DNA of 16,876 nt from JANRIZ01 sp033764445. GTDB taxonomy: Bacteria > Verrucomicrobiota > Verrucomicrobiia > JAWXBN01. The stretch lies in contig JANRIZ010000162.1 of the NCBI GenBank assembly GCA_033764445.1, forward strand, positions 1-16,876, read 5' to 3'. This document shows, piece by piece, positions 7,747 through 15,418 of the stretch. The position numbers were made by a program, and so were the translations under genes. Position 1 is the first letter of the stretch. Each line of letters starts with the position of its first letter. The notes under the pieces were generated by a model that was given only the letters and a program-made list of their open reading frames with translations, was not told the origin of the DNA and made no database searches.

Positions 7747-8991
7747 ATGTCATCCCTTCCCACCTCCCGGACCGACTGGGAAAAAATCCGCGCGGATTTT
7801 CCGATCCTGGATCAGACCGTCAACGGTTCGCCCCTGATCTACTTTGACAACGGCGCCAGCAGCCAGAAACCCGTCCCGGTCATCGAGGCGGTCTCCCGTT
7901 TTTACCGGACTGACAACGCCAACGTCCATCGCGGCATCCATACACTGTCGAATCGTGCCACCCATGTCTTTGAGGGCGCGCGGGACCGGACCGCCCGATT
8001 CATCAATGCCGCCTCCTCCGAGGAAATCATTTTCACCCGCGGCACCACGGAATCAATCAATCTGGTGGCCTACACATGGGGTGAGGACAATATCCGCGCC
8101 GGGGACAAAATCCTGCTCACCGAGATGGAGCATCACAGCAACATTGTCCCCTGGCAGATGCTGTGTCAGCGCAAAGGGGCCTCACTCGTTTACCTGCCGG
8201 TCAATGGCGATGAGGGACAGCTCGAGATGGATCGGTTGGAAGCGCTTTTGAGGGAGGGCGTCAGACTTTTCGCCTTCACCCACATTTCCAACACGCTGGG
8301 CACGGTCAATCCCGTGGCCCAAATGTGTGCCCTCGCGCGGAAGCACGGCGTGACAACGCTGGTGGATGCCGCGCAAAGTGCGGGGCATCTGACCGTGGAT
8401 GTCCGTTCCATGGACTGTGATTTTCTGGTGTTTTCCGGGCACAAAATCTGTGCCCCCACCGGGACCGGTGTGTTGTACGGACGGCTCCCGGTTCTGGAAA
8501 AAATGCGGCCTTTTCACGGGGGCGGGGACATGATCGAGACCTGCGACTATTTTCAAAGCACCTTCAAGAAACCGCCGCACCGGTTCGAGGCCGGGACGCC
8601 GGACTTTGCGAACATGGCCGGGCTGCACGCTGCGATGGATTATCTGGATGGGATCGGACGGGAAAATATTTTTGCCCATGACCGGGAACTGGCCGATTAT
8701 GCCTACCAACGCATGAGCACGGAATTGAAGGGTATCCGCATCCTCGGACCCGCCACGGGCCGGGCGGGGCTGATTTCCTTCAAGCTGGGCAAGGCGCATG
8801 CCTATGATGTTGTGCAATTGGCCGACGCCCGGGGCATTGCGCTGCGGGGCGGACACCACTGCACGCAGCCGCTGATGAAAAAACTCGGACTCGAATCCAC
8901 CACCCGGGCCAGTTTCTACTTTTACAACACCCGTGGGGAAATCGACCGTCTGCTGGAAGTTCTCCAGAAAATCAATGCCATGTTTGCGTGA
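7747..8991 (+). CDS. sufS: SufS, PLP-dependent cysteine desulfurase
   Basis: SufS converts cysteine to alanine and supplies persulfide sulfur for Fe-S assembly, acting with SufE. The 414-residue product has the class V aminotransferase fold features: YFDNGASSQKP near the N-terminus, NVHRGIHTLSNRAT, the ITLTEMEHHSN-like segment (here LLTEMEHHSN), DAAQSAGHL, the PLP-binding lysine K233 in FSGHK, and the catalytic loop RGGHHCTQPLM with Cys372. The short loop around the catalytic cysteine is typical of SufS (type II) enzymes rather than IscS/NifS. It is the last gene of the operon. The start is chosen from homology (TDWEKIRADFPIL); there is no obvious ribosome binding site. Confidence 0.96.
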   Translation: MSSLPTSRTDWEKIRADFPILDQTVNGSPLIYFDNGASSQKPVPVIEAVSRFYRTDNANVHRGIHTLSNRATHVFEGARDRTARFINAASSEEIIFTRGTTESINLVAYTWGEDNIRAGDKILLTEMEHHSNIVPWQMLCQRKGASLVYLPVNGDEGQLEMDRLEALLREGVRLFAFTHISNTLGTVNPVAQMCALARKHGVTTLVDAAQSAGHLTVDVRSMDCDFLVFSGHKICAPTGTGVLYGRLPVLEKMRPFHGGGDMIETCDYFQSTFKKPPHRFEAGTPDFANMAGLHAAMDYLDGIGRENIFAHDRELADYAYQRMSTELKGIRILGPATGRAGLISFKLGKAHAYDVVQLADARGIALRGGHHCTQPLMKKLGLESTTRASFYFYNTRGEIDRLLEVLQKINAMFA

Positions 8992-9015
8992 GTCCGGATT
9001 GTCTGCAAATTGTCC

Positions 9016-9044
9016 CTGTCAAATCCTCCGCATTTTGTTAGGGT
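9016..9044 (+). promoter_or_regulatory. Candidate promoter for the gene starting at 9073
   Basis: CTGTCA (9016-9021) and TAGGGT (9039-9044) are separated by 17 bases, with TG at 9036-9037 one base before the -10. The run TTTTGTTA also occurs in the suf promoter. Expected transcription start is near 9051, leaving a short leader that contains GGGAGG at 9061-9066. The match is weak. Confidence 0.3.
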
Positions 9045-9072
9045 CCGGACATCACCAACCGGGAGGCCGTCC

Positions 9073-10422
9073 ATGAAACTGACCCTGCGCGTATCCATCC
9101 TTGTCCTGTGTCTGTCCCTGCCATCAGCCGTATTGGCCGCCCCCACGTATTGGGAGCTGGAACCGGTGGCCACTCCCCGGATGCCGGGAAAATGGACCGT
9201 CATCAAGGGGAAGACCTCGGAACAGGGAGTTTTTTTCACGATCAAAAATCTCGATGTCAAAAGCCCCGTGCAGATTGTCCTGGCCACCGAGTCCAATATC
9301 CCCCTGGAGCTGGCGGCGAGCAAGGAGCGCAGTGGAAAAACCCTCTGGGAGGGCAAAACCGTCGATGGTATGGCCCTCGCCCGTTTCCGCACCGGAGGCT
9401 CTGTCCACCTTTGTGTGAAGGGGCCGATCCGGACGGCGTACCAACTGGCCGTGTGGGTGGGTCCCCCCGTGGGGAAGGCTGCTCCGCCCGCCGTCGTCTC
9501 GATGAAGTCTTTCCTGGGGAAGACCGGGACCCCCGCCGCGATGTCAGTCCCGGCAGCCTCCGCCCCGGGTGCGACCCCGCCCGCCGTCGCCGCCGCGACA
9601 CCCGCTCCGGGGTTTTCATTCACGCATGTGTTGTTGACCGGCATTTTTGTGGTGCTGGTGGTCATTGCGTTTCTGCTTTTGAGGAAGGGAAAAAACGGCG
9701 GAGTGGGGATTGTTTTGGCCGTCTCGTTGTCAGTCTCGCCTTTGCAGGGCCAGGAGGGAACGGAGTTCATGCCCGAGGTGGTCAAAAACGAGGGGGATGA
9801 AATGAAGCGTATCAGCCAGGCGCTGCATCAGATCCGGGACCGGCTCAAGCAGATCGACGCCTCGGGAACCCTAGCCGCGGATTCGGTCAAGGCATTGCCG
9901 CTGATGATCGCCTTCATGGAGGAATTTGGCATGATCGATCCCCGCGAGGCCGCCGTGGAGCCTGATTTTTCTCCCAACGGAATGCCCGCGCTCCCCTCGC
10001 ACTATCTGGATGATGTCATGGCCTCGCCTGAAAAAACCGAATGTTTCAAAAATTGTCAGGAAAAGATCGATCAGGCGCGGAAACACCTGGAAAACAACTA
10101 CGCCGTTTTCCGGGAAACCGAGCTGAAGACCGGACGCATTTATGAGCTGGCCGATGCCGCCACCGGACTGAGCCCCTATGCCAAACTGCTGTGGACCGCC
10201 GAAAAATCCAATCCCAATGAGGCGATGAACAAGTCCAAGGAAAGGTTTTATGCCAAGTATGATGAAGGCCAGAAAAACGGTTTGAATTATCTCAATGACG
10301 CCCTCAAGGAGATGTCCGCCTGTGAGCAGAAACACTACGGGGAGGCCAACTGGTACCTGTATTTCGGGCTGCCCTACTACAACTTCATGGTGGCGCGTTA
10401 CACCCGCAAGGACGCTCGATGA
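9073..10422 (+). CDS. Exported/membrane protein of unknown function with two extracytoplasmic regions
   Basis: A 449-residue protein that I do not recognise. The ATG at 9073 is well supported: GGGAGG at 9061-9066, and the N-terminus MKLTLRVSILVLCLSLPSAVLAAP is a clear Sec signal peptide (cleavage about residue 22-23). Residues about 24-140 look beta-rich, ending RTAYQLAVWVGP, somewhat like a PPC-type accessory domain. An Ala/Pro-rich linker (about 155-180) leads to a transmembrane helix (about 186-203), a basic Gly-rich turn RKGKNGG, and a second hydrophobic stretch (211-224) followed by LQGQ that resembles a second signal peptide. The remaining 220 residues are charged and helical, with two nearby cysteines (CFKNC). 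If both hydrophobic segments span the membrane, both large regions lie outside the cytoplasm. The stop overlaps the start of the SGNH hydrolase gene (ATGA), so the two are probably co-translated. Confidence 0.75.
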   Translation: MKLTLRVSILVLCLSLPSAVLAAPTYWELEPVATPRMPGKWTVIKGKTSEQGVFFTIKNLDVKSPVQIVLATESNIPLELAASKERSGKTLWEGKTVDGMALARFRTGGSVHLCVKGPIRTAYQLAVWVGPPVGKAAPPAVVSMKSFLGKTGTPAAMSVPAASAPGATPPAVAAATPAPGFSFTHVLLTGIFVVLVVIAFLLLRKGKNGGVGIVLAVSLSVSPLQGQEGTEFMPEVVKNEGDEMKRISQALHQIRDRLKQIDASGTLAADSVKALPLMIAFMEEFGMIDPREAAVEPDFSPNGMPALPSHYLDDVMASPEKTECFKNCQEKIDQARKHLENNYAVFRETELKTGRIYELADAATGLSPYAKLLWTAEKSNPNEAMNKSKERFYAKYDEGQKNGLNYLNDALKEMSACEQKHYGEANWYLYFGLPYYNFMVARYTRKDAR

Positions 10423-11135
10423 GACCCGGCACGTTGCGTTTTCTGATTGTTCTTTTGTGTCTGATCGACTCCGGGCTCCCCTTGACGGCGCAACCTCCGC
10501 ATCCCCCGTTCCGTCTGCTTTTTCTGGGCGATTCCTACACGGTGGGCGAGGGGGTGTCCGCGGCGGAAAGTTTTCCCGCCCAGGTGGTGGCCCGGCTTCA
10601 GGAGCAGGGGGTGAAGGTTGAGCCGCCGGTGATCATTGCCAAAACCGGATGGACATCCAAGGAGCTGCTCAAGGCACTCCAGGAACGGAAGCCCGCAGGC
10701 CCTTTCGATCTGGTGGTTGTGTTGATCGGTGCCAATGACCAGTTCCGTTATGAGGACGAGGAGACCGATTACCGACCGCGCATGGAAAAAATTCTTGAGA
10801 AATCACTCGCCCTGGTGGGGGGCAATCCGGAAAAGGTGCTGGTCGTTTCGATCCCCGACTGGAGTGTGACTCCCTTTGCCAAGGGGAAGGACCGGGGCCG
10901 TCTCTCTCGGGACATCGACGGATTCAATTATGTGGCCCTGGTGGAGACCGGAAAGACCGGTGTGGGGTATCTGGACCTCTGGGACCTTTCGCGCACCGCC
11001 GGGGAGGATCCGACCCTCATCTGTGCGGATGGATTGCATCCTTCCGCCAGGATGTATGCGTTGTGGGCCGAGGAACTGCTGAGATTTGTCGCGGCCGAAA
11101 AAAAGTCCAAGGCCCTGGAAAAGCTGCCGTTCTGA
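10419..11135 (+). CDS. Exported SGNH/GDSL-family hydrolase (esterase/lipase type)
   Basis: A 238-residue serine hydrolase with an N-terminal signal sequence (about 1-25, ending LPLTAQ), so it probably acts in the periplasm. Family blocks are present: block I LFLGDSYTVG with nucleophile Ser39, a block II glycine in KTGWTSKELL, block III IGANDQF with Asn106, and block V DGLHPS with Asp204 and His207 as the other triad members. The layout resembles TesA-like lysophospholipase/thioesterase or carbohydrate esterase members; the substrate cannot be read from sequence. AAGGA at 10408-10412 precedes the ATG, which overlaps the preceding stop codon by 4 bases, suggesting the hydrolase works with or is anchored by its upstream partner. 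It converges on the minus-strand SDR gene 36 bases away. Confidence 0.9.
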   Translation: MRPGTLRFLIVLLCLIDSGLPLTAQPPHPPFRLLFLGDSYTVGEGVSAAESFPAQVVARLQEQGVKVEPPVIIAKTGWTSKELLKALQERKPAGPFDLVVVLIGANDQFRYEDEETDYRPRMEKILEKSLALVGGNPEKVLVVSIPDWSVTPFAKGKDRGRLSRDIDGFNYVALVETGKTGVGYLDLWDLSRTAGEDPTLICADGLHPSARMYALWAEELLRFVAAEKKSKALEKLPF

Positions 11136-11171
11136 TCGGGGGCGGATGAGTGAACACCCCCGGGCCGTGGC

Positions 11172-12314
11172 TCAGGCCTCCTGCCAGCCGTTTTTGAGGG
11201 CGCGTTGGGCGATGGCCTTGAGGAACGTTTCGTTGCAGACCGGTTGACGGCTGCCATTGAGGATGGATTCGACATTGGACTGGTCGAACTTCGCCTCGCC
11301 CATGAGATAGGGGATGAGAAAACCGTACTGCTTGAAGGCGAATTTTTCGTAACCGTCGGCAAACCGGTCGGGCCCCACCTGGGAACACCACTTCAACCCC
11401 TCCCACGGTTCGGAAAGCTGGAAAATCTTCATCATCTGGCTCAGGCGCGGGGGCTCGGGATTGGTGATGTGGAAAACCTTGCCCGCCCACATTCCGGAAT
11501 CGTGCAGTTTCATGACCGTGCTGACCACATAATCCAGCGGGACAATATTGAGGGTGGCCTCCTCGACCCCGGGAATGCGGAGCGGATACTTGAGCCCGCC
11601 CTCATCGAGATTCTGGCCGTCCTTTTCCGCCAGACGTTTGCGGAGGCGGCTGGCGACGTCAAAGGCGTGGTTGAAGGCGTTAAACTGTTCGTACCGCCCA
11701 ATCACCGAATCTCCCACGACAATGCTGGGACGGAAGATGGCCGCACGGATTTTGCCGGACTGATGCGCCTCCCAGACCATCTGTTCGGATTCCCACTTGG
11801 ATTGTTCGTAGGAATTCCGGAAGGCGGAGGGTTCCTTGAGGACCTCCTCGATGGCCACCCCCTCCGGTTTGTGCCCATGGACGGCGAATGTGCTGAAATA
11901 TTGCAGGTCCCTGATTCCATGCCGCTCCATGAATCCCAAGAGGAACCGGGTCCCGCCCACGTTGGTTTCAAAAACCTCGGCACTGTTGGTTTCAGTCAAA
12001 TCCAATGCGGCCGCCAGATGCCAGACCTCGCTGACGGCTCCGAGGCCGAGTTCATGGACCTGGGCTTCGGACAACCCAAAATTTTCGAGTCTCAAATCGC
12101 CGGCAAAGGGGATGATCCGCCCCTCGCACAGCCGGTCGTAGTGGGGGACAACCTCCCGGAGAATTTCCAGGACATCCAGATGGCGCTGTTGAAGGTCCGC
12201 CGCATCCCTGGCCCGGATCGGTGCGTACACCAGCGCCCCCTTTTTGGCGAGTTCGTAGGCGATTCTTTTGCCAATGACCCCCGTAAATCCTGTAATGAGA
12301 ACTTTCTGGCTCAT
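11172..12314 (-). CDS. Extended SDR-family NAD(P)-dependent reductase/epimerase, acyl-thioester-reductase-like
   Basis: A 380-residue extended short-chain dehydrogenase/reductase. The Rossmann nucleotide-binding motif TGFTGVIG spans 8-15 and the active-site pair is Tyr169 and Lys173 in YEQSK, with a serine in YFSTFAVHG at 141. WHLAAALDLT and ETNVGGTRFLL are typical of the NAD_binding_4 (male-sterility/thioester-reductase) and epimerase families. The C-terminal 130 residues, containing VFHITNPEP and PYLMGEAKFDQ, resemble the substrate-binding part of fatty acyl-CoA reductase-like proteins. Reduction of an acyl thioester or a related lipid substrate is a reasonable inference, but a sugar epimerase/reductase cannot be excluded. 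There is no carrier or adenylation domain attached and no biosynthetic cluster around it. Only a weak AAGAG precedes the ATG. Confidence 0.85.
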   Translation of the reverse strand: MSQKVLITGFTGVIGKRIAYELAKKGALVYAPIRARDAADLQQRHLDVLEILREVVPHYDRLCEGRIIPFAGDLRLENFGLSEAQVHELGLGAVSEVWHLAAALDLTETNSAEVFETNVGGTRFLLGFMERHGIRDLQYFSTFAVHGHKPEGVAIEEVLKEPSAFRNSYEQSKWESEQMVWEAHQSGKIRAAIFRPSIVVGDSVIGRYEQFNAFNHAFDVASRLRKRLAEKDGQNLDEGGLKYPLRIPGVEEATLNIVPLDYVVSTVMKLHDSGMWAGKVFHITNPEPPRLSQMMKIFQLSEPWEGLKWCSQVGPDRFADGYEKFAFKQYGFLIPYLMGEAKFDQSNVESILNGSRQPVCNETFLKAIAQRALKNGWQEA

Positions 12315-12341
12315 GCTCTTAAAATCTGGTTTTCAACCACC

Positions 12342-12370
12342 ATGGTACAGAAAAAAACGGAGGCGTTGAA
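12342..12370 (-). promoter_or_regulatory. Candidate promoter for the SDR gene
   Basis: Read on the minus strand, TTCAAC (plus-strand 12365-12370) and TACCAT (12342-12347) lie 17 bases apart. The -10 matches consensus at 4 of 6 positions and the -35 at 3 of 6. Transcription would start about 20 bases before the ATG at 12314. This is a weak pattern match only. Confidence 0.25.
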
Positions 12371-12615
12371 TTATGGATGAACGGCCTGCATTCAATTCAG
12401 ATGGTTCTGGATGTCTCGTTGGGTGTTTGGACCCCCTCCGTCGGGCCGGAGGTCTGTTTTGATCGGGTTTTAATGTGTGATTTCCACCGGACTGAGCCAC
12501 CAGTCCAGGTCTGTCGGCCTGGATCGGTGCAAAGGTGGTCTTTGAATTTACCGGGATAGGCCCCGATGTAAACAGATTTTTAGCCGGATTGTGTGAAATT
12601 TCGACTCCCCGACCA
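12371..12615. other. Non-coding remainder of the 301-base gap between the SDR and CvpA-family genes
   Basis: No frame here has protein-like composition or a supported start. A small hairpin is visible: GGACTG (12489-12494) pairs with CAGTCC (12501-12506) around a six-base loop, and an overlapping alternative pairs CCAGG (12505-12509) with CCTGG (12518-12522). Neither is followed by a T-run on either strand, so an intrinsic terminator is not supported. Apart from the candidate SDR promoter at 12342-12370 I see nothing else in the gap. Confidence 0.5.
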
Positions 12616-13239
12616 TTATCGTTTGCTGCCCTGTTCCCTTGGACTCATCTTTTCAAGCGTCTCACGGCCCATCTGACGTTCCTCCCTTTTTTTCTGTTCC
12701 CGGAGGATGTGATCCTGTTGACGGACCGTCTCCAGTTGTTGCCCGATCAGACGGTCATACAACGGCACCACCAGGCTGTTGAGATGTCGTCCCACAAAGG
12801 AGCCCTCACCGAAATACCCCCGGAAGATTTGCAGGGGGACCAGACTGAGGGTGACGATCAAAAACGAGCCCAGGACCAGTCCGCGCACCGCCCCGGTCAG
12901 GCTCCCGTAGAGCTGGAGTCGGGAAAAATCCCTGACCTGCCCGACAATCCAGGCCACCAGCCGGGCCTGGGCGAGTCTGACCCCCCAGACTGCGCCCACC
13001 ACCGAAAGGATCAGGGCCACCAGACCGGAGGTCATGGGTGAGAGGGAACTGACCGTATGGATCAGCCAGCCCGCCCACAGGTAAAGATTGGCTCCGGTGA
13101 TGACAGCCACCAGAGAGGCAAGCAGGTTGAAGGTTTCCCGGGCCAGCCCGTTGCGCCAGCCCAGCAACGCCCCTGCGGCCATCACCAGCAGCAGGGCGAT
13201 ATCCGCAAAATTAAAACTCCACCAATTCTCCACTGGCAT
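12616..13239 (-). CDS. CvpA-family inner-membrane protein
   Basis: A 207-residue membrane protein with four predicted transmembrane segments (about 10-28, 37-60, 71-90 and 113-137) and a highly charged C-terminal tail from about 160 onward. The N-terminal pattern FADIALLLVMAAGALLGWRNGLARETFNLL is typical of the CvpA (colicin V production) family, whose usual size is 160-220 residues; its molecular role is poorly defined in general. The frame remains open upstream, but the ATG ending at 13239 fits the family start and has AAGG just before it; a longer version would overlap the divergent gene. Start codons of this gene and the DUF5069 gene are only 30 bases apart. Confidence 0.8.
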   Translation of the reverse strand: MPVENWWSFNFADIALLLVMAAGALLGWRNGLARETFNLLASLVAVITGANLYLWAGWLIHTVSSLSPMTSGLVALILSVVGAVWGVRLAQARLVAWIVGQVRDFSRLQLYGSLTGAVRGLVLGSFLIVTLSLVPLQIFRGYFGEGSFVGRHLNSLVVPLYDRLIGQQLETVRQQDHILREQKKREERQMGRETLEKMSPREQGSKR

Positions 13240-13252
13240 TTTGGGCCTTACG

Positions 13253-13268
13253 GTGATACGTGTGATAC
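13253..13268. repeat. Short direct repeat GTGATAC x2 in the divergent gene gap
   Basis: GTGATAC occurs at 13253-13259 and again at 13262-13268, nine bases apart start to start, filling most of the 30-base space between the cvpA-like and DUF5069 start codons. It could be a tandem half-site for a regulator or chance; there is no further support. Confidence 0.3.
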
Positions 13269-13269
13269 C

Positions 13270-13788
13270 ATGAATGACTACAACTGGCCTCAAGACTTCC
13301 GCAAAATTTTCGACCACGCAATCAATCTTTACCGTGAGGGCAAACGGGACTCCTCCGCCTTTTTCGATTCGGAACAGCTCGCGTTCCTCTCCGCCATGGG
13401 GTGCAAGGCCCAGGAACTGTACGATTTTGCCGAGGATACGGTCAGCTACGGCGAACCCCCCTGGGAAACAGTGCTGCTGATTGCCTCCGTCCGCCGCGAA
13501 TATTTTGAACATGTCCAAAAGGGCGTGCCTTCAGGCAAAACCCATTCGATGTCGGATTTTCCCGGCAAAACCGACGCGGTGGACGGGATCGTCTGGCTGC
13601 CCCGGATCATCATGAAGGCCCGGTGCAAATTGCGCGGGGAATTGCCTCACGACATGATGTACGGCTGTGGCGGGGACCGGGATTTTCTCTCCCGTCACAA
13701 GATTCACCCCGCCCATTTCCTGCGTCTGGTCTGGTCCGCCGGTGACGATGACCGGAAAATCATTGATTGGGTGAAATCCAGAAGCTGA
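13270..13788 (+). CDS. DUF5069 family protein
   Basis: A 172-residue soluble protein without signal or membrane segments. The central region, GIVWLPRIIMKARCKLRGEL at about 107-126, followed by the Gly-Cys-Gly and RDFL elements at 132-140, is the conserved core of DUF5069, a family of unknown function that I associate mainly with Planctomycetota and Verrucomicrobiota. The N-terminal 100 residues are less characteristic. The ATG at 13270 is the only plausible start, because further extension overlaps the divergent CvpA-family gene; there is no recognisable ribosome binding site. It converges on pssA with 45 bases between them. Confidence 0.75.
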   Translation: MNDYNWPQDFRKIFDHAINLYREGKRDSSAFFDSEQLAFLSAMGCKAQELYDFAEDTVSYGEPPWETVLLIASVRREYFEHVQKGVPSGKTHSMSDFPGKTDAVDGIVWLPRIIMKARCKLRGELPHDMMYGCGGDRDFLSRHKIHPAHFLRLVWSAGDDDRKIIDWVKSRS

Positions 13789-13833
13789 CGGCCCGGAATG
13801 AGGGGGCGTCCCCGCTGCCGGGGGGGCTGAAAA

Positions 13834-14661
13834 TCACGGATGCGGCGGACTGTCCTCGGCCTCATCCTCCTCGATTTCCCTCCGCCATTGCACGGAGATG
13901 AGGGGACGCAGAAATCCGTACAGCAGGTAGCCGATGAAGACCACGGCGAGCATGAACTGGTAATACATGACGACCATGACGATGAAGAGGACGATCAGCA
14001 GGATGCGGGAGGGGGAAACATGGGTTTTCCAGCCGATGGACTTGAAGCTCGGGTATTTGAATTTGCTGAACATCATGAAGGAAAGAAAGAGCATCAGGGG
14101 GGGGAGCGCATATTTCCAGCGGCCAATCTCCTTGTTGCCTTCATCCAGCCACAGCAGCAGCAGCGTGATGGAGGCGGTCACTCCCGCCGCTGCCGGGATG
14201 GGGAATCCCATGAAGTCCTTGCCCGCATTTTTGTCGCCGAGCATGGCAATGCAGTTGAAGCGTGCCAGACGCAATGCCCCGCAGGTCAGATAAATCCCGG
14301 CAATGATTGCCCCGGCGGGATGGAAATCCGCCAGGACAAACTTGACCATCAGCAGGGCCGGGGCCAGCCCGAAGGAGACGACGTCGGCGAGGGAATCAAA
14401 CTGGATGCCAAAGGGACTTTCCAGCCCGCCCATGCGTGCGACGCGTCCGTCCAGCATGTCGAAAACACATGCGCCAATGATCAGGAGCAGGGCCTGATGA
14501 TAGAGGGCCACGTTTGTTTCGCCGTGTGTTTCAAAAAAGACGGAGGCCTTGAGAATGGTGAGGATGGCCGCAAATCCGCACAGCAGATTCATGGCGGTCA
14601 TCAGGTTGGGCAGAAGATAGATTTTGACTCCGACGTTGCCCGGGGGTGGTTGTTCGGTCAT
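13834..14661 (-). CDS. pssA: CDP-diacylglycerol--serine O-phosphatidyltransferase
   Basis: This integral membrane enzyme makes phosphatidylserine from CDP-diacylglycerol and serine. The 275-residue protein has the complete CDP-alcohol phosphotransferase signature: D68, D71, G72, A75, R76, G85, D89 and D93. The N-terminal LLPNLMTAMNLLCGFAAI and LRLARFN after the signature are typical of the PssA (type II, Gram-positive/archaeal-like) branch rather than PgsA. Several hydrophobic helices follow, and the C-terminal tail is acidic. It starts 24 bases after psd, whose product is the next enzyme of the pathway, which supports the substrate assignment. No strong ribosome binding site is visible. Confidence 0.92.
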   Translation of the reverse strand: MTEQPPPGNVGVKIYLLPNLMTAMNLLCGFAAILTILKASVFFETHGETNVALYHQALLLIIGACVFDMLDGRVARMGGLESPFGIQFDSLADVVSFGLAPALLMVKFVLADFHPAGAIIAGIYLTCGALRLARFNCIAMLGDKNAGKDFMGFPIPAAAGVTASITLLLLWLDEGNKEIGRWKYALPPLMLFLSFMMFSKFKYPSFKSIGWKTHVSPSRILLIVLFIVMVVMYYQFMLAVVFIGYLLYGFLRPLISVQWRREIEEDEAEDSPPHP

Positions 14662-14685
14662 GGGGGGCTCGTTTTGTTTGGATTT

Positions 14686-15363
14686 TTACGGACGACGGGC
14701 GATGACGGTTTCCCCGCCGCGGACCCGGTCGCCGACCGAGCAGACAATCCGGCAGTCCAACGGGACGTACAGCTCCGTGCGGGAACCGAAGCGGATCATG
14801 CCAAACCGTTCGCCCCTCACAAGGGAGGCTCCTTTTTCCCGCCAGGGCACGATCCGTCGGGCGATCAATCCGGCAATCTGGCGGACAACCACCTTGAATT
14901 CTCCGTCGGTGAGGAGCCACTCGAGGTTTTCATTCTGCACGGAGCATTGCGGGTCCATGGCATTGAGGAATTTCCCCGGATTGTATTGTGTTTGGGCGAT
15001 CAAGCCCGCGCAGGGGGAGCGGTTGACGTGCACGTCAAAGACATTCAGAAAGATGGCCACCCGCTTCATGCGTGTTTTCAGGAAAGTGATTTCCTCCAGT
15101 TCCTCGATTGAGACCACCTGACCGTCGGCGGGAGCGACCAGGGCCTGGTCGTTTTCCGAACAGGTCCGTTCCGGATTGCGGTAAAAATTGAATACAAAAG
15201 CGATCATCAATGCATCCAGCAGAGTAAAAAGGGCGAGAATCCCTGCGGTGACCGGCATCGAGAGGGCCGTGGCGGCGGCTCCGGCCAGACACAGGACCCC
15301 GAAGACGATCCCGCCCGTGACCAGTCCGCCTGCATAATGCCATGTCAGATTTGTTTCCTTCAT
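14686..15363 (-). CDS. psd: Phosphatidylserine decarboxylase, short (PSD-A) type
   Basis: Converts phosphatidylserine to phosphatidylethanolamine using a pyruvoyl cofactor made by self-cleavage. From the ATG at 15361-15363 the proenzyme is 225 residues, the usual length for the short type. Two N-terminal hydrophobic helices (about 10-32 and 37-60) are followed by FYRNPER, APADGQV, FLNVFDVHVNRSP and RFGMIRFGSRTELYVP. Gly193-Ser194 is the expected cleavage site, so Ser194 would become the pyruvoyl group and the alpha chain would be 32 residues. Asp80 and His112 are the likely other triad residues. The frame is open further upstream, but family similarity begins near MKETNLTW. It forms an operon with pssA. 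Confidence 0.93.
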   Translation of the reverse strand: MKETNLTWHYAGGLVTGGIVFGVLCLAGAAATALSMPVTAGILALFTLLDALMIAFVFNFYRNPERTCSENDQALVAPADGQVVSIEELEEITFLKTRMKRVAIFLNVFDVHVNRSPCAGLIAQTQYNPGKFLNAMDPQCSVQNENLEWLLTDGEFKVVVRQIAGLIARRIVPWREKGASLVRGERFGMIRFGSRTELYVPLDCRIVCSVGDRVRGGETVIARRP

Positions 15364-15418
15364 TGGGCCGCAGACTACCGGAATCCGTCCGGCTGGCAAA
15401 TCTGAAAGGGGTGGGTGT

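Noticed and set aside
11136..11171. Terminator between the convergent SGNH and SDR genes
   Set aside because: GGGGG and CCCCC are separated by 14 bases with no T-tract on either strand; support is too weak.
11205..12380. Plus-strand open frame opposite the SDR gene
   Set aside because: It is a shadow frame; the minus-strand protein has an intact Rossmann motif and YxxxK.
13801..13826. GC-rich hairpin between the DUF5069 gene and pssA as a bidirectional terminator
   Set aside because: CCCCG-CTGC-CGGGG can pair, but neither strand has a following T-run and several alternative G/C pairings are equally possible.
13840..15111. Long plus-strand open frame opposite pssA and psd
   Set aside because: The translation is Gly/His/Asp/Gln-rich without recognisable motifs, and both minus-strand genes carry complete active-site signatures.
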